Assembly (NCBI GenBank): GCA_002730555.1
Contig: PCAM01000007.1
Span: 89,969 to 153,968 of the forward strand
Reading direction: 5' to 3'
From: Chloroflexota bacterium
GTDB taxonomy: Bacteria; Chloroflexota; Dehalococcoidia; Lucifugimonadales; Lucifugimonadaceae
Length of the DNA: 64,000 nt
Of this stretch, positions 9,050-18,056 are shown piece after piece (within the stretch, counting starts at the first letter, position 1; every line of letters starts with the position of its first letter). Both the position numbers and the translations under genes were made by a program. Below the pieces are notes generated by a model. It saw only the letters and a list, made by a program, of their open reading frames with translations. It did not search any database and was not told where the DNA came from.

Positions 9050-10348
9050 CTAACTCCAGGTCCGGTCGTGGGCATCCAGCGCATCCCACTCGTCGGTAGG
9101 AGCAAACATGCCCTGGTGTGTGGCGAAGTTCTCGGTCCCCCGGTTTAGGTGCTCCTCGACCGCCTCTTCATTTAGCTCGATCCCCAGCCCCGGGCCTTCC
9201 GGTGCCTGGATGTAACCGTTCTCGACGATCGGCTTGCTCACGCCGTCTACGAGATCGTCCCACCAGGGGTTGTCGACCGAGTGCATCTCCAGCGCCATGA
9301 AGTTCTCGGTGGCCAGCGCGCAGTGGACGTTCGCCATCGCCACCACCGGCGAACCGGCTTGGTGCAACGCCATCATCACGCCGTGTTCCTGGGCGTAATC
9401 GCCTATCTTCTTGGTCTCCAGTATCCCGCCAGAGGTCGCGAGGTCGGGATGAATCACGCCGACGGCCCGCGAGTCCAGCAGCGGCCTGAAACCCTCTTTT
9501 AGGTAGATGTCTTCGCCGGTGGCCACGGGAGTGGTGCATGACTCAGCGAGCCGTTTCCACTGATCCGTGTACTGCCACGGAATCATGTCCTCGTACCAGG
9601 CGAGGGAGAACTGGTCCAGCGCCCGTGCGACCTTGATGCAGCTCTCCAACCCGATGTGCCCGAAGTGATCGGAGGCGAGAGGGACCTCGTACCCGATGAT
9701 GTCACGGACCGTGGCCACGTACTCCTGCATCGCCTCGATGCCGCGATCCGTGATCTGGATGCCTGTCAGCGGGTGTGAAACGTCGGTGGTCTCCAGCATG
9801 CCGGACGGGTAGTTCAACCCGCCTTCTATGCCCTCTGCGATCCATGTCCCGATATCCATCTTCAGGTAGGTGAAGCCGCGCTCCATCCGGCCCTTGAGCG
9901 CTTCGCCCATGGCCTTTGGATCCCGCAGCGCCGGGGTGTCCGCATAGCAACGGACGCTGTCCCTGAACTTACCACCGGTGAGCATGTAAGCGGGTACGCC
10001 GTACGCCTTCCCGGCGAGGTCCATCAGCGCCATCTCCACACCGCAAACACCGCCACCGAGCCGGGCGTCTCCGCCGAACTGTTTGATCTTGCGGAACAAC
10101 CTGTCGACCTCGGTCGGATTCTCCCCTAGCAGTCGGCTTTTTAGCATCAGCGCGTAGCGGGCGCTCGCCCCATCCCGGACTTCGCCGAGACCGATCAACC
10201 CCTGGTTTGTGTAGAGGCGGATGATCGGCCATCGCCAGTTGTTCTCGCCCACCACCGCGATGCGCATGTCGGTGATCTTCAGATCTGATGGCCGGGAACC
10301 GGTGCGTACTTTATCGAGGACGGATTCGTGTTCGGATTGGGCGGTCAA
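9050..10348 (-). CDS. Enolase-superfamily enzyme (mandelate racemase / muconate-lactonising type)
   Basis: A 432-residue member of the enolase superfamily, which abstracts a proton alpha to a carboxylate and stabilises the enolate with Mg2+. Candidate catalytic and metal residues are K163-x-D165 (YLKMDIG), metal ligands D227 (SDHFG), E253 (WYEDMIPW) and E279 (TGEDIY), and a C-terminal Asp-His dyad D302/H329 (HPDLA; ALHQAGSP). Both a KxD base and a His base therefore appear present, as in mandelate racemase and acid-sugar dehydratases. The substrate is unknown. Expansion of this superfamily is a known trait of SAR202 Chloroflexota, although only one copy lies here. The start at ATG 10348 is the first in frame. 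Confidence 0.92.
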   Translation of the reverse strand: MTAQSEHESVLDKVRTGSRPSDLKITDMRIAVVGENNWRWPIIRLYTNQGLIGLGEVRDGASARYALMLKSRLLGENPTEVDRLFRKIKQFGGDARLGGGVCGVEMALMDLAGKAYGVPAYMLTGGKFRDSVRCYADTPALRDPKAMGEALKGRMERGFTYLKMDIGTWIAEGIEGGLNYPSGMLETTDVSHPLTGIQITDRGIEAMQEYVATVRDIIGYEVPLASDHFGHIGLESCIKVARALDQFSLAWYEDMIPWQYTDQWKRLAESCTTPVATGEDIYLKEGFRPLLDSRAVGVIHPDLATSGGILETKKIGDYAQEHGVMMALHQAGSPVVAMANVHCALATENFMALEMHSVDNPWWDDLVDGVSKPIVENGYIQAPEGPGLGIELNEEAVEEHLNRGTENFATHQGMFAPTDEWDALDAHDRTWS

Positions 10349-11065
10349 TAGAGGGGCTCCCGGAGGTTGTGTGGCGCGCCCGAAACACGGCGCAACGTTT
10401 AATTGTGAGCGGTCAAGCAGGGCCGCGCAACGTCATGTCTCGATTGAGCGTTATATCCAGACGCGCAGCCCGCCCCTTGACTTGCGATTTCGAGGGGCGC
10501 ACTCGGATGCGGGCCTAGTCATCGCTCCCGAAGTTACCTGGCGAGAGCTTTCCGTTCGCGCATTTGCGGAAACTTTGGCACCACGATCCCGATGGCCAGT
10601 GCTCTGACCGGCGACATCCCGACCACCCCGGGGGAACCAGGAAGGGAGAGCCGGTGGCTTCAACGATCACCCAGCCCACGACGGTGATCGCAACCCAGCG
10701 GGACAGATGTATCAGGAGCAGTGCGCCCAGATGTGCCAGAACGGAAAGATCTGGAGCGCTCGGGGCATGGCAAATTTGCCAAACAGTCGTGTGGGGTCGA
10801 TCGGCTGTGCAAAGACCGGTGTGGTCGTAGCGATCTGCGGCATTTCTTCTGGACCCCTGTATTAAATTATTGGTTCAGGCGCCCGTTTTCACAGGAGAAG
10901 CCCAGTCGGCCGGACCTTCAAGTTAAGGAGTGCGCGACCGGTGGACGTTTTCGATTTCGCGACGACACGACCGGGCCGGTTCCCGTAGCAATGAGAGAAA
11001 CCGCCCGTTTCGATTGACGAATTGTTAAGTCTTGGACCTGGCGCTGGCGCCAGCAGAACTGGCCT
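10349..11065. other. 717-bp region with no supportable gene
   Basis: Short open frames exist on both strands, for example one starting at GTG 10653 after an AGGAAGGGAG sequence. None shows a recognisable family, and their compositions look accidental. The palindrome GCGCTGGCGCCAGC occurs just before the TPR gene. The region could hold a decayed gene. Confidence 0.45.
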
Positions 11066-11602
11066 ATGCTTGGCCTCATGATTCAGCGCCTGCGCAGACT
11101 GTTCAAACGGCCATCCCAAGCACAGGGACTGGACCCCTCGCACGCCATGGAGCGATATGAGCGCGGGGTGGCCCTGTTCGGTAAAGGCAAGATGCCCGCG
11201 GCGGAGCGTGAATTTACGGCCGCGATAGCGTCGTCGCTTCCGATCGCCGGGCTGTATCACCACCGCGGCTCGGCGTTCGCCGAGCAGGGCAAGTACCTGG
11301 AGGCGGTGGCGGATTACGACGCGGCGGTAAGGCTGCGGCCGGACTACCCGGACATCTACGTGGATCGCGGCAACTCGTATCACGCTGTGGGACGCGACGA
11401 AAGCGCGGTGAAGGACTACTCAGAGGCGATCCGGTTGAGGCCGAACTACCCTGAGGCGTACGCGAATCGCGCCGCCGCGCACGCCGCAATGGGTGACGAC
11501 GATGCGTCACGCCTGGATGCAGAGGAGGCGACGGCGCGCGGGATTGACCGCGACGCACTTGAGGAGTTGCTGGAAGAGACGGTGAAGGAGCGGGACGGAT
11601 AG
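11066..11602 (+). CDS. Tetratricopeptide-repeat protein
   Basis: A 178-residue protein built mostly of TPR helices. At least three 34-residue units are visible: AMERYERGVALFGKGKMPAA, LYHHRGSAFAEQGKYLEAVA and IYVDRGNSYHAVGRDESAVK, followed by AYANRAAAHAAMGDDDASRL. TPRs form a curved protein-protein interaction scaffold. The N-terminal 20 residues are basic and amphipathic, with no signal peptide or membrane helix evident. ATG 11066 and ATG 11078 are both possible, and neither has a clear Shine-Dalgarno sequence. No neighbour suggests a partner. Confidence 0.85.
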   Translation: MLGLMIQRLRRLFKRPSQAQGLDPSHAMERYERGVALFGKGKMPAAEREFTAAIASSLPIAGLYHHRGSAFAEQGKYLEAVADYDAAVRLRPDYPDIYVDRGNSYHAVGRDESAVKDYSEAIRLRPNYPEAYANRAAAHAAMGDDDASRLDAEEATARGIDRDALEELLEETVKERDG

Positions 11603-11728
11603 GGGCGGAAACTCATCGTTATTCCCGGGTAATCGGGAATCCAGTTACACGAATTATGTAGTCACGCTTTGGGCAGGCGGAGGCTGCATCTGGATTCCCT
11701 CCCGCGCCGAAATCACGGGGAAAAGGGT

Positions 11729-11752
11729 GTAGGGGCGTATGGCGATACGCCC
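11729..11752 (+). repeat. 24-nt palindromic repeat, copy 1
   Basis: Form GTAGGGGCG-N10-CGCCC, with an 8-bp stem GGGCGTAT/ATACGCCC and a GGCG loop. It shares length and ends with copies at 11912, 23875 and 53867. Confidence 0.7.
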
Positions 11753-11911
11753 ATAGCCGATCCGGCGAGAACCTCAGGACACGGGAACTTAGGACGTACG
11801 GAGATCCCTGCAAGAGCGGGCCTTGGCCCCGCCCGTCGCCGGTTCAGTGGGAGAGCCGAACACCGGAAGCAGGTTACTCGGCGTTAATGACGGGATCGTC
11901 ATATAACCGGA

Positions 11912-11935
11912 GGGCGGAACAAGCCCCGCCCCTGC
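11912..11935 (-). repeat. 24-nt palindromic repeat, copy 2
   Basis: On the minus strand GCAGGGGCG-N10-CGCCC, with a stem closing through two G-U pairs (GGGCGGGG/TTCCGCCC) and a CTTG loop. Confidence 0.65.
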
Positions 11936-12086
11936 AGGGTTTCATGCGCGGCGAGTGTAACTGTAATCCCGATCCTTCCGGTATCGGAAGGACGAGGGAC
12001 CTTTACCAACAGACCGGACAGCAAAAGCACACCGAATTTGCGAGGACCTTTGACCTCCCTCACCCCACCCCTCGATGGCATGCCAT

Positions 12087-13496
12087 CTACGCCCCGTGGA
12101 TAGCCTCGCCTTCCACGGACAGCGCCGCTTCCATCAGCGCCTCTGACAGGGTCGGGTGGGCGTGCGTGGTCCACGCGATCTCGTCCGGTGTTCCCTCCAG
12201 CGTCTTGACGACGCCGATCTCGGCCAGGAGCTCCGTCACGTCCGGGCCGATCATGTGTGCCCCGATGATCTCGCCGGACTCGGCGTCCGACACGATCTTG
12301 ATGAATCCGTCGTACTCGTTGAGGGCGATCGCCTTCCCGTTTCCGCGGAAGATGAACTTCCCGGTGTTGACATTCATGCCCTGTTCCACCGCCTGTGCCT
12401 CAGTCAGCCCGATGCTCGCCACCTGGGGCTGGCAGTAGGTCGCCCGCGGCATGTCTGAGTAGACGACGTCCGAGGTTTCCATGCCCTTGATAGTCTCGGC
12501 GGCGACGACACCCTGTTTGAAGGCCACGTGCGCCAGCAGCAGCTTGCCGGTAACGTCTCCCACGCAGTAGATGTTGGGGACGTTGGTCCGCATCTTGCCA
12601 TCCACGGGGATGAAGCCGCGCTCATCCAGCGCTACGCCTGCGGCCTCAAGTCCAATGTCGTCCGTATTGGGAGCAACGCCGATGCCGAGCAGCACCATGT
12701 CGCACTCGTACTCGGACGCCTCCCCGGCGGCTTCGTAATTGACGATCGTCTTGCCGTCACGCCGCTCGGTCGCGGCGACGCGTGCCCCGGTCACGTACTT
12801 GATCCCCAGCTTTTTGTAAGCGCGTTCCAGTTCAACCGACACCTCTTCGTCCTCGTTCGGGACGAGGTGGTCCAGCATCTCGAATATCGTCACCTCCGCG
12901 CCATAGGCACGGAAATAGTAGGCGAATTCGACCCCGATGGCGCCGCCGCCGACGATGGCGATGGCGTTCGGCGTCTCGCGCATCTCAAGCGCGTTACGGC
13001 TGGTGATGACCGACTCGCCGTCGATCTCAAGTCCGGGTAGAGAACGCGGTCGCGCTCCCGTTGCGATCACAATGTCGTTGGCGCTGAGTTCGGGTCCGTC
13101 TTCTACTTGGACAGTGGTAGTGGAGGTGAGGCGTCCGGCGCCGCGGAACAGTTCTATCTTGTGCTTGCGGAGCAGGTAGCCGACGCCTTGCGTCAACGTG
13201 CTTGAAACCTTGCGGCTGCGGTCTACCGCCGCTCCCATGTCCGCCTTGAAATTATCGAACGAGAAGCCCCATTCGCCGGGTTTCTTCATCAGGTTCAGGA
13301 GCTCGGCATTCTTGAGGAGCGACTTGCTCGGGATGCAGCCCCAGTTCAGGCAAACCCCGCCCAATCCGCCGATTCCGGTGCCGTCGTCTTTTTCGATAAC
13401 CGCGACCTTGAGGCCTAACTGTGCGCCGCGGATGGCGGCATGGTACCCGCCGGGTCCGGCGCCGATGACCACAAGGTCGAAGCTGGTTTCCGCCAT
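12087..13496 (-). CDS. lpdA: Dihydrolipoyl dehydrogenase
   Basis: The E3 flavoprotein of 2-oxoacid dehydrogenase or glycine-cleavage complexes, which reoxidises dihydrolipoamide and passes electrons to NAD+. It has an N-terminal FAD loop GAGPGGYHAA (12-21). The redox-active disulfide is C49/C54 in GGVCLNWGCIPSK. The NAD-binding loop is GGGAIGVEFAYYF, and the second FAD motif is NIYCVGDVTG. A C-terminal HAHPTLSE supplies the active-site His-Glu pair. The length (469 residues) is normal. AAGGAG lies about 10 bases before ATG 13496. No E1/E2 genes are adjacent, so the enzyme is likely shared between complexes. Confidence 0.97.
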   Translation of the reverse strand: MAETSFDLVVIGAGPGGYHAAIRGAQLGLKVAVIEKDDGTGIGGLGGVCLNWGCIPSKSLLKNAELLNLMKKPGEWGFSFDNFKADMGAAVDRSRKVSSTLTQGVGYLLRKHKIELFRGAGRLTSTTTVQVEDGPELSANDIVIATGARPRSLPGLEIDGESVITSRNALEMRETPNAIAIVGGGAIGVEFAYYFRAYGAEVTIFEMLDHLVPNEDEEVSVELERAYKKLGIKYVTGARVAATERRDGKTIVNYEAAGEASEYECDMVLLGIGVAPNTDDIGLEAAGVALDERGFIPVDGKMRTNVPNIYCVGDVTGKLLLAHVAFKQGVVAAETIKGMETSDVVYSDMPRATYCQPQVASIGLTEAQAVEQGMNVNTGKFIFRGNGKAIALNEYDGFIKIVSDAESGEIIGAHMIGPDVTELLAEIGVVKTLEGTPDEIAWTTHAHPTLSEALMEAALSVEGEAIHGA

Positions 13497-13673
13497 TCAG
13501 GTTGTCTCCTTCGTGGAATTTTGTCGCCACGTGTGAGGTTCCGTCGCTGTTGAAACTCAGGATCCCCGGCGGCGCGCATGCGGGCGGGGGTATCTGACGG
13601 GAGTAGCGATTATACGCAGCGCCAGACGTGGGTCCTGAAAGGCCCCGGGGAAAAGCCCGGGCGGGAGTGAGCC

Positions 13674-14291
13674 GAGAAGGAGAACGCCAGGCTGAAGAGA
13701 GCCGTTGCGGAGTTAACCCTGGACAGGCTGACCCTGAAAGAAGCATCCGAGGGAAACTTCTAAGCTCTTCCAGCCGTCGTAAGTACATCGAACATGTCCG
13801 TGTGCGCCTCGGTGTAACAGAGCGCAGGGCCTGCAAAGTACCTGGCCAGCCGAGAACAACGCAACGCCGTCAGTAGAAACCGCCAGGCGACGAGGAGCCT
13901 CTCGTCGGGGATATCGTCGATCTCGCGAGTCGTTTCGGAAGGTACGGAGTTGTTTGTGTTCCGGGGAGTGCCGGGGCACGTCTGGTCGAACAACAGACTT
14001 GAGTTCACGGCGGTTGCCCGGCGGGAGTGGTTGAAGAACGTGGGGGCAGGAACGCTTTACATCGAGCCGGGTAGCCCATGGGAGAACGGCTACGCGGAGA
14101 GCTTCAACGGGAAGTTCCGCGATGAGTTTCTGAATCGTGGAATCGTTTACACGCTCAAGGAGGTGCAGATACTGATCGAGATGTGGAGAAGGGAGTACAA
14201 CACGATTCGGTCTCATAGCTCCCTGGGCTACAGGCCGCCGGCGCCAGAAACATTCATACCAGCGTTCCCGCAGGCGGCTGAACTAACATAA
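13674..14291 (+). pseudogene. Decayed IS3-family transposase (OrfA C-terminus plus OrfB pieces)
   Basis: Three collinear remnants of an IS3-type element. Bases 13674-13763 encode the OrfA tail (EKENARLKRAVAEL ... LTLKEASEGNF, stop). Bases about 13765-13876 encode the OrfB N-terminus (RRKYIEHVRVRLGVTERRAC ... PGQPRTTQR), which ends at TAG. After an internal deletion, 13950-14291 in another frame encode the OrfB C-terminus (TLYIEPGSPWENGYAESFNG ... NTIRSHSSLGYRPPAPETF). The usual DNGPEF block reads NNRLEF, so the second catalytic Asp is Asn. The Glu of WENGYAES remains. The element is dead. A GGCGTCAGGGGGCGGGTCA end-like sequence follows at about 14302-14320, and I found no matching left end. 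Confidence 0.88.
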
Positions 14292-14369
14292 CCCCTGGTA
14301 CGGCGTCAGGGGGCGGGTCAATGATGGGCCCGGCCTAGGACGTGCCGTACCAGTCACCGACGGAGACAT

Positions 14370-15716
14370 TTGTTGGCAAACGGGAAAACCGAACTTGAGC
14401 GAGAACGACAGGGCATCTTCTATGGTTGGTACATCGTCGCTGCGATGTTCTTCACCACATTCGTTGTGGTGGGCGCCAGGACGGGATTCGGCGTTTTTAT
14501 CCCGACCTGGGAAGAAGAGTTCGGCACCAGCGTCGGCCTGATCTCGGTCGCATCCGGTGTTGGGTGGGCGGTCAATGGATTAGTTCAGCCCCTGGCGGGC
14601 CATTTGACTGACGTCTACGGGGGCCGACGGGTAATGATCGCCAGTGTCGCCCTCTTAGGTCTGCTAACGATGGCGATTGCGGCCGTTCCGAATGTTTATG
14701 TCTTGATATTCGTTAACGGCGTGCTACTTTCCTCCGTGGCCGCTGGCCTGTTCCCGACGCCAAGCACCTCAGTGCTCTCACGTTGGTTTGTGCTGGGCAG
14801 GGGGAAGGCGTTGAGTCTGGTGGCGGCCGGTGGTTCGGCTGGCGGGATCATTATGATTCCGTTCGCGGCGTATCTGTTGATCCTTACTGACTGGCGAACG
14901 GTCTGGTTTGTGTTTGGATTGATCGTCCTGGGCCTTGGCTTGCCGGCGATGGCGATGATCGTCCGTAACGATCCCTCTGAAATGGATCTCGAACCGGACG
15001 GCGGGTCGGGCCCCGAGTCGGGCCGTGTCGACGTTCCAGTACACGTACCTGGTCCGTTAGAGACGCGTGACTGGCGGGAGTCGTTTCGCTCCGCCCCCAT
15101 GTGGCAGCTTTCTCTGGGGTTCTGGGTTTGCGGTGTTACCACGGCGTCCATCGGTGTCCATTTCGTCAAATGGGCCGGGTCGGAGGGCATATCAATTGAG
15201 ACCGCTGCTCTCGCTTTCGGGGCGCTCAGCGCCATCAACGCGTTGGGCGTTATTGTTGTTGGATCGGTGTCTGACCGAATGCAGCGAAAGAATCTGCTCG
15301 GCGCGGTTTATCTGATTCGGGGACTGGCGGTGCTGTGTTTGATAATGTTGCCAGGGACAGTTGCTCTGTGGACATTCGCAGTGCTCGGCGGTGCGTCGTG
15401 GCTCGCGACGGTTCCACTCACGACCGGCCTCACGGCAGATGTCTATGGCCTGAAGAACCTGGGGACCATCAACGGCCTGGTGAACATGTTCCACCAGCTC
15501 GGTGGTGGACTCGCTGTCGTCGTCTTTGGAGTCGTGTTCGATATCTGGGGTTCGTACGATCAGGTACTCGGTGTGAGCGTCGTACTCCTGATTGTGGCTG
15601 GAGCACTCAGTTTCGCTATCCGGGAACGCAGGTATTCGATCCGTTATCAATCCCGGCCGATCGAGGCCCCAACGCCTTCGATCCCGGCGGTGGGATCGGC
15701 TACCGACAGGGACTGA
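14370..15716 (+). CDS. MFS transporter (monocarboxylate / oxalate-formate antiporter-like)
   Basis: A 448-residue, 12-helix major facilitator. Visible features are FYGWYIVAAMFF at helix 1, GHLTDVYGGRRVM between helices 2 and 3, and a hydrophilic central loop (DPSEMDLEPDGGSG, near 210). The second half repeats the signature as VGSVSDRMQRKNL. The closest general type is the oxalate/formate and monocarboxylate porter group, and the substrate is unknown. Translation likely starts at TTG 14370 or 14373, with GGAG at 14362-14365. It sits directly downstream of the IS3 relic and may have arrived with the accessory segment. Confidence 0.87.
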   Translation: MLANGKTELERERQGIFYGWYIVAAMFFTTFVVVGARTGFGVFIPTWEEEFGTSVGLISVASGVGWAVNGLVQPLAGHLTDVYGGRRVMIASVALLGLLTMAIAAVPNVYVLIFVNGVLLSSVAAGLFPTPSTSVLSRWFVLGRGKALSLVAAGGSAGGIIMIPFAAYLLILTDWRTVWFVFGLIVLGLGLPAMAMIVRNDPSEMDLEPDGGSGPESGRVDVPVHVPGPLETRDWRESFRSAPMWQLSLGFWVCGVTTASIGVHFVKWAGSEGISIETAALAFGALSAINALGVIVVGSVSDRMQRKNLLGAVYLIRGLAVLCLIMLPGTVALWTFAVLGGASWLATVPLTTGLTADVYGLKNLGTINGLVNMFHQLGGGLAVVVFGVVFDIWGSYDQVLGVSVVLLIVAGALSFAIRERRYSIRYQSRPIEAPTPSIPAVGSATDRD

Positions 15717-15948
15717 CCCGCCTAAAATTCCAGGGCACTGACACGGTGCCCGGGATCACCGGTGGAACGGCCGGCAGATCAAGAAGGACGCCCTCCGGCC
15801 TTCCGATCACTCCCGACACTTCAGTGATCTTTATGCAAGATGCAAGACGTGGTCGGCCAGGATTCTGGCTGGGAGCGAGCCGGCACGGTGGGCCCGGTCG
15901 GACGATAAGGTAGAACTCACAGCTACCGCTTCCGTCTGGCCTCAGATG

Positions 15949-15985
15949 TGGACCCTGTCGGATTCGAACCGACGACCTGCTGACT
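15949..15985 (-). other. tRNA 3'-end fragment (possible attachment site)
   Basis: Read on the minus strand, this encodes the 3' part of an anticodon stem (TCAGC), a 5-nt variable loop (AGGTC), an intact T-arm (GTCGG-TTCGAAT-CCGAC) and an acceptor 3' strand AGGGTCC plus A. No anticodon loop, D-arm or 5' acceptor exists upstream, where the MATE gene's last codons overlap it. TCAGC-AGGTC is typical of tRNA-Thr. Such 3' halves are left when site-specific integrases recombine into tRNA genes. Confidence 0.7.
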
Positions 15986-17312
15986 AACCGTACTTCCACC
16001 CTGGTCCGCGCAGTACATTCAACACCTGGCCAACGCCGATTACGGTTAGCCCGGTCGCAACGCCGACGAAAACTGTGGTGAGGCTCCAATCGAAGATTGT
16101 TGCGGCCAGACCGAATCCCGCCACCACGAGGAACCGGGTGTACGTGATGAGCACCGGCAGGACCATGTGGCCCGTTCCCTGGCTCGCGAAATACAGGGTT
16201 TGACCGCCCCCGAAAATTCCGTATACCGGTGCTGCGATGCCCAGGTATGAGGCACCAATTGCATAGACCTCCGGATCTGTGGTGAAACGATTGAGCCAGA
16301 TCCCCGGCATGAACGTTATCAAGATACCGGCGATAGATGTCACGACGAGCGTGGCCCCGGCTCCCGTCCAGGCGATCTGTCTTGCCCTTGCAATCTGTCC
16401 GGCGCCGAAATTGGCACCTACCGCAGTTGTCAGGGCGGCGCCCACACCGAACGCGAGAGGCACAAGTGTGATCTCCAGCCGGCTGCCCAAACCATATCCG
16501 GCGAGTGCATCGTCGCCGAATCTCCCGACGAAGCCTGTTACGACGATAACCGTAAGTATCAGGCCGGAACTGTTGATCAGCCCCAGCCCACCTACCTTCA
16601 TGATGTCCTTGACCGGAGTCCAGGAAAAATAATGGGGGCGTAGGTTTATTCTTGCTTTTCCGCCCAGCACCTGGGCGAAGAGATACAGGGCCGCAAGCCC
16701 GTGAGACACGACCATCGCCGTAGCCGGACCTGTGATGCCCAGGTCTGGGAACGGCCCCCATCCCAGGGTCAGGGCACCAGACAGGGGGATGTGAAAAATG
16801 CTGGCAGCGATGATGGCGTTGGCCGCAATCGCCATTTCTCCGGTACCACGCAGTATGGCTGAACACATGAAGGCGAGCCATACGATAACGGCCCCACCGA
16901 ATACGATGTGGGCGTAATCGACCGCACCGTCCAGAACCTCACCCGGCCCGATTATCAGTGAAAATACGGGCCTGGCGAACAACCCCAGCACGACCACATA
17001 CAGGATCGACATGAAAGTGCCGATTACCATGGCGTGCCAGGCGGCGCTTTCTGCCTTGCGGGTGTCGCTCCCGCCAAGAGACCTGGCGACCGATGATACG
17101 ACACCACCGCCTATGGCGCCGTTCGACATCATCCCCATGAGGGTCTGGAAAGGGAACACGATCGCCAGGCTCGCGAGGGCCGTTGTCCCGAGCCGGCCGA
17201 TGAAATAGACGTCAGCGAATGTGACGGCAGTGGTAGTGGCCACTGCGGCGACGTTGGGGGCAGCAAGCCGTGCCAACATCCTCAGGATCGGCCCGTGCAG
17301 GATCAGTTGCAT
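15984..17312 (-). CDS. MATE-family efflux transporter
   Basis: About 442 residues with twelve hydrophobic helices in two related halves, the MATE (multidrug and toxin extrusion) architecture. Recognisable blocks are GPILRMLARLAAPNVAAV at the start, ADVYFIGRLGTTALASLA in helix 2 and the second-half counterpart around GYGLGSRLEITLVPLAFGVG. It would export cationic compounds in exchange for Na+ or H+. The open frame reaches a TTG at 17393, but ATG 17312 matches the family N-terminus better, and no strong Shine-Dalgarno sequence decides. The stop codon lies inside a tRNA 3' fragment and an integrase fragment lies just upstream, so the gene looks like cargo of an old integration. Confidence 0.9.
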   Translation of the reverse strand: MQLILHGPILRMLARLAAPNVAAVATTTAVTFADVYFIGRLGTTALASLAIVFPFQTLMGMMSNGAIGGGVVSSVARSLGGSDTRKAESAAWHAMVIGTFMSILYVVVLGLFARPVFSLIIGPGEVLDGAVDYAHIVFGGAVIVWLAFMCSAILRGTGEMAIAANAIIAASIFHIPLSGALTLGWGPFPDLGITGPATAMVVSHGLAALYLFAQVLGGKARINLRPHYFSWTPVKDIMKVGGLGLINSSGLILTVIVVTGFVGRFGDDALAGYGLGSRLEITLVPLAFGVGAALTTAVGANFGAGQIARARQIAWTGAGATLVVTSIAGILITFMPGIWLNRFTTDPEVYAIGASYLGIAAPVYGIFGGGQTLYFASQGTGHMVLPVLITYTRFLVVAGFGLAATIFDWSLTTVFVGVATGLTVIGVGQVLNVLRGPGWKYG

Positions 17313-17449
17313 GCGCGGGTTCAGGGCAGTGGTCAAAAGGGAGATTTCAGGATGCCCGACAAGCCTTAAATGAGTTAAGTCCAGCGTCGCCAATAGTACA
17401 GGAAGGAGGCACTTAAGTGCGCCCGGGATGAGCCCATCGTGGGCCTGGC

Positions 17450-17620
17450 CTACCTCACGAACGCCGTCTTGACCAGATACTTCACGATCTGGCGAACACT
17501 CTCGGTGTAGGTGGCGGCTGTGTTGGCGCTATTGAACGGCGGAGCGATAGCCCCCCGGAAGCTGTCTAGGTTGCGTCCGATGTCACCTTGAGTTGTAATC
17601 GATGCAGGGCCTTGCGTCAT
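17450..17620 (-). pseudogene. Tyrosine-recombinase (integrase) N-terminal fragment
   Basis: A 56-codon frame from ATG 17620, with CCGGAG about 11 bases upstream. It encodes a SAM-like core-binding domain start: IGRNLDSFRGAI followed by TAATYTESVRQIVKYLVK, the pattern seen at the N-terminus of phage-type integrases. It stops at TAG with no catalytic domain (no R..HxxR..Y). It lies 120 bases upstream of tRNA-Leu and beyond the MATE gene from the tRNA 3' fragment. I take it as integrase debris; a free-standing small protein is the alternative. Confidence 0.62.
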
Positions 17621-17713
17621 GGTGACGTTTCTCCGGATTCAGGCATGTAGAACTGCATCAATTACGCGTCGAAACACTACTAGACGTAAATACCTGTTAG
17701 CCAGATCACCGGT

Positions 17714-17719
17714 TATATT
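17714..17719 (+). promoter_or_regulatory. Possible -10 element for tRNA-Leu
   Basis: TATATT lies 22 bases before the tRNA 5' end. No good -35 is visible at the expected distance. Confidence 0.35.
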
Positions 17720-17741
17720 CCGAATCTAGCTAGGACTTCAC

Positions 17742-17827
17742 GGGGAAGTGGCGAAATGGCAGACGCGCATGCCTTAGGAGCATGTGTCTTAATCGACGTG
17801 CGGGTTCGAATCCCGCCTTCCCCACCA
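17742..17827 (+). tRNA. tRNA-Leu (anticodon UAG)
   Basis: A 7-bp acceptor stem GGGGAAG/CTTCCCC, class II long variable arm, anticodon loop CTTAGGA flanked by CATGC/GCATG, T-arm GCGGG-TTCGAAT-CCCGC, discriminator A and an encoded CCA. The total is 86 nt. Confidence 0.97.
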
Positions 17828-18056
17828 ATCGTAAAATCCAGCCCTGGATTGCACCGTTACCCCAAACATCGCGCGGTCGGGCGTTGTAAATTGGACGCAG
17901 GTCGGGCCGCCTACTTCGGTTCGACTCAGGGGTCGTCTTCGTTCCCGCGTTGGCGGCCCCGTTTCGCGCTCGGCTCGATAGCGAACCCGTGAAACGGCGT
18001 CTGGCGACGGTTACGCGAGCCACGTGCCATGGCTGCAATTGATGGGCAGCAAGCGC

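Larger units (their letters stand above)
11603..12086. repeat. Gene-free stretch packed with palindromic repeats
   Basis: 484 bases with no gene but several repeat modules. GGGAATCCAG (11635-11644) and its inverted copy CTGGATTCCC (11690-11699) resemble the widespread ATTCCC..GGGAATCCAG intergenic element; its left arm is itself a small hairpin. Two copies of a 24-nt palindrome lie at 11729-11752 and 11912-11935 and are listed separately. A further imperfect GC-rich hairpin is centred near 11820. The stretch looks like a landing zone for non-autonomous repeats between the TPR gene and lpdA. Confidence 0.7.

Noticed and set aside
10889..11383. 164-codon minus-strand frame over the TPR gene
   Set aside because: It is antisense to clear TPR repeats and has no recognisable content.
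15700..16881. 393-codon open frame on the minus strand
   Set aside because: It overlaps most of the MATE gene in another frame. The translation is Arg/Gly/His-rich with no family, which is a GC-rich shadow.
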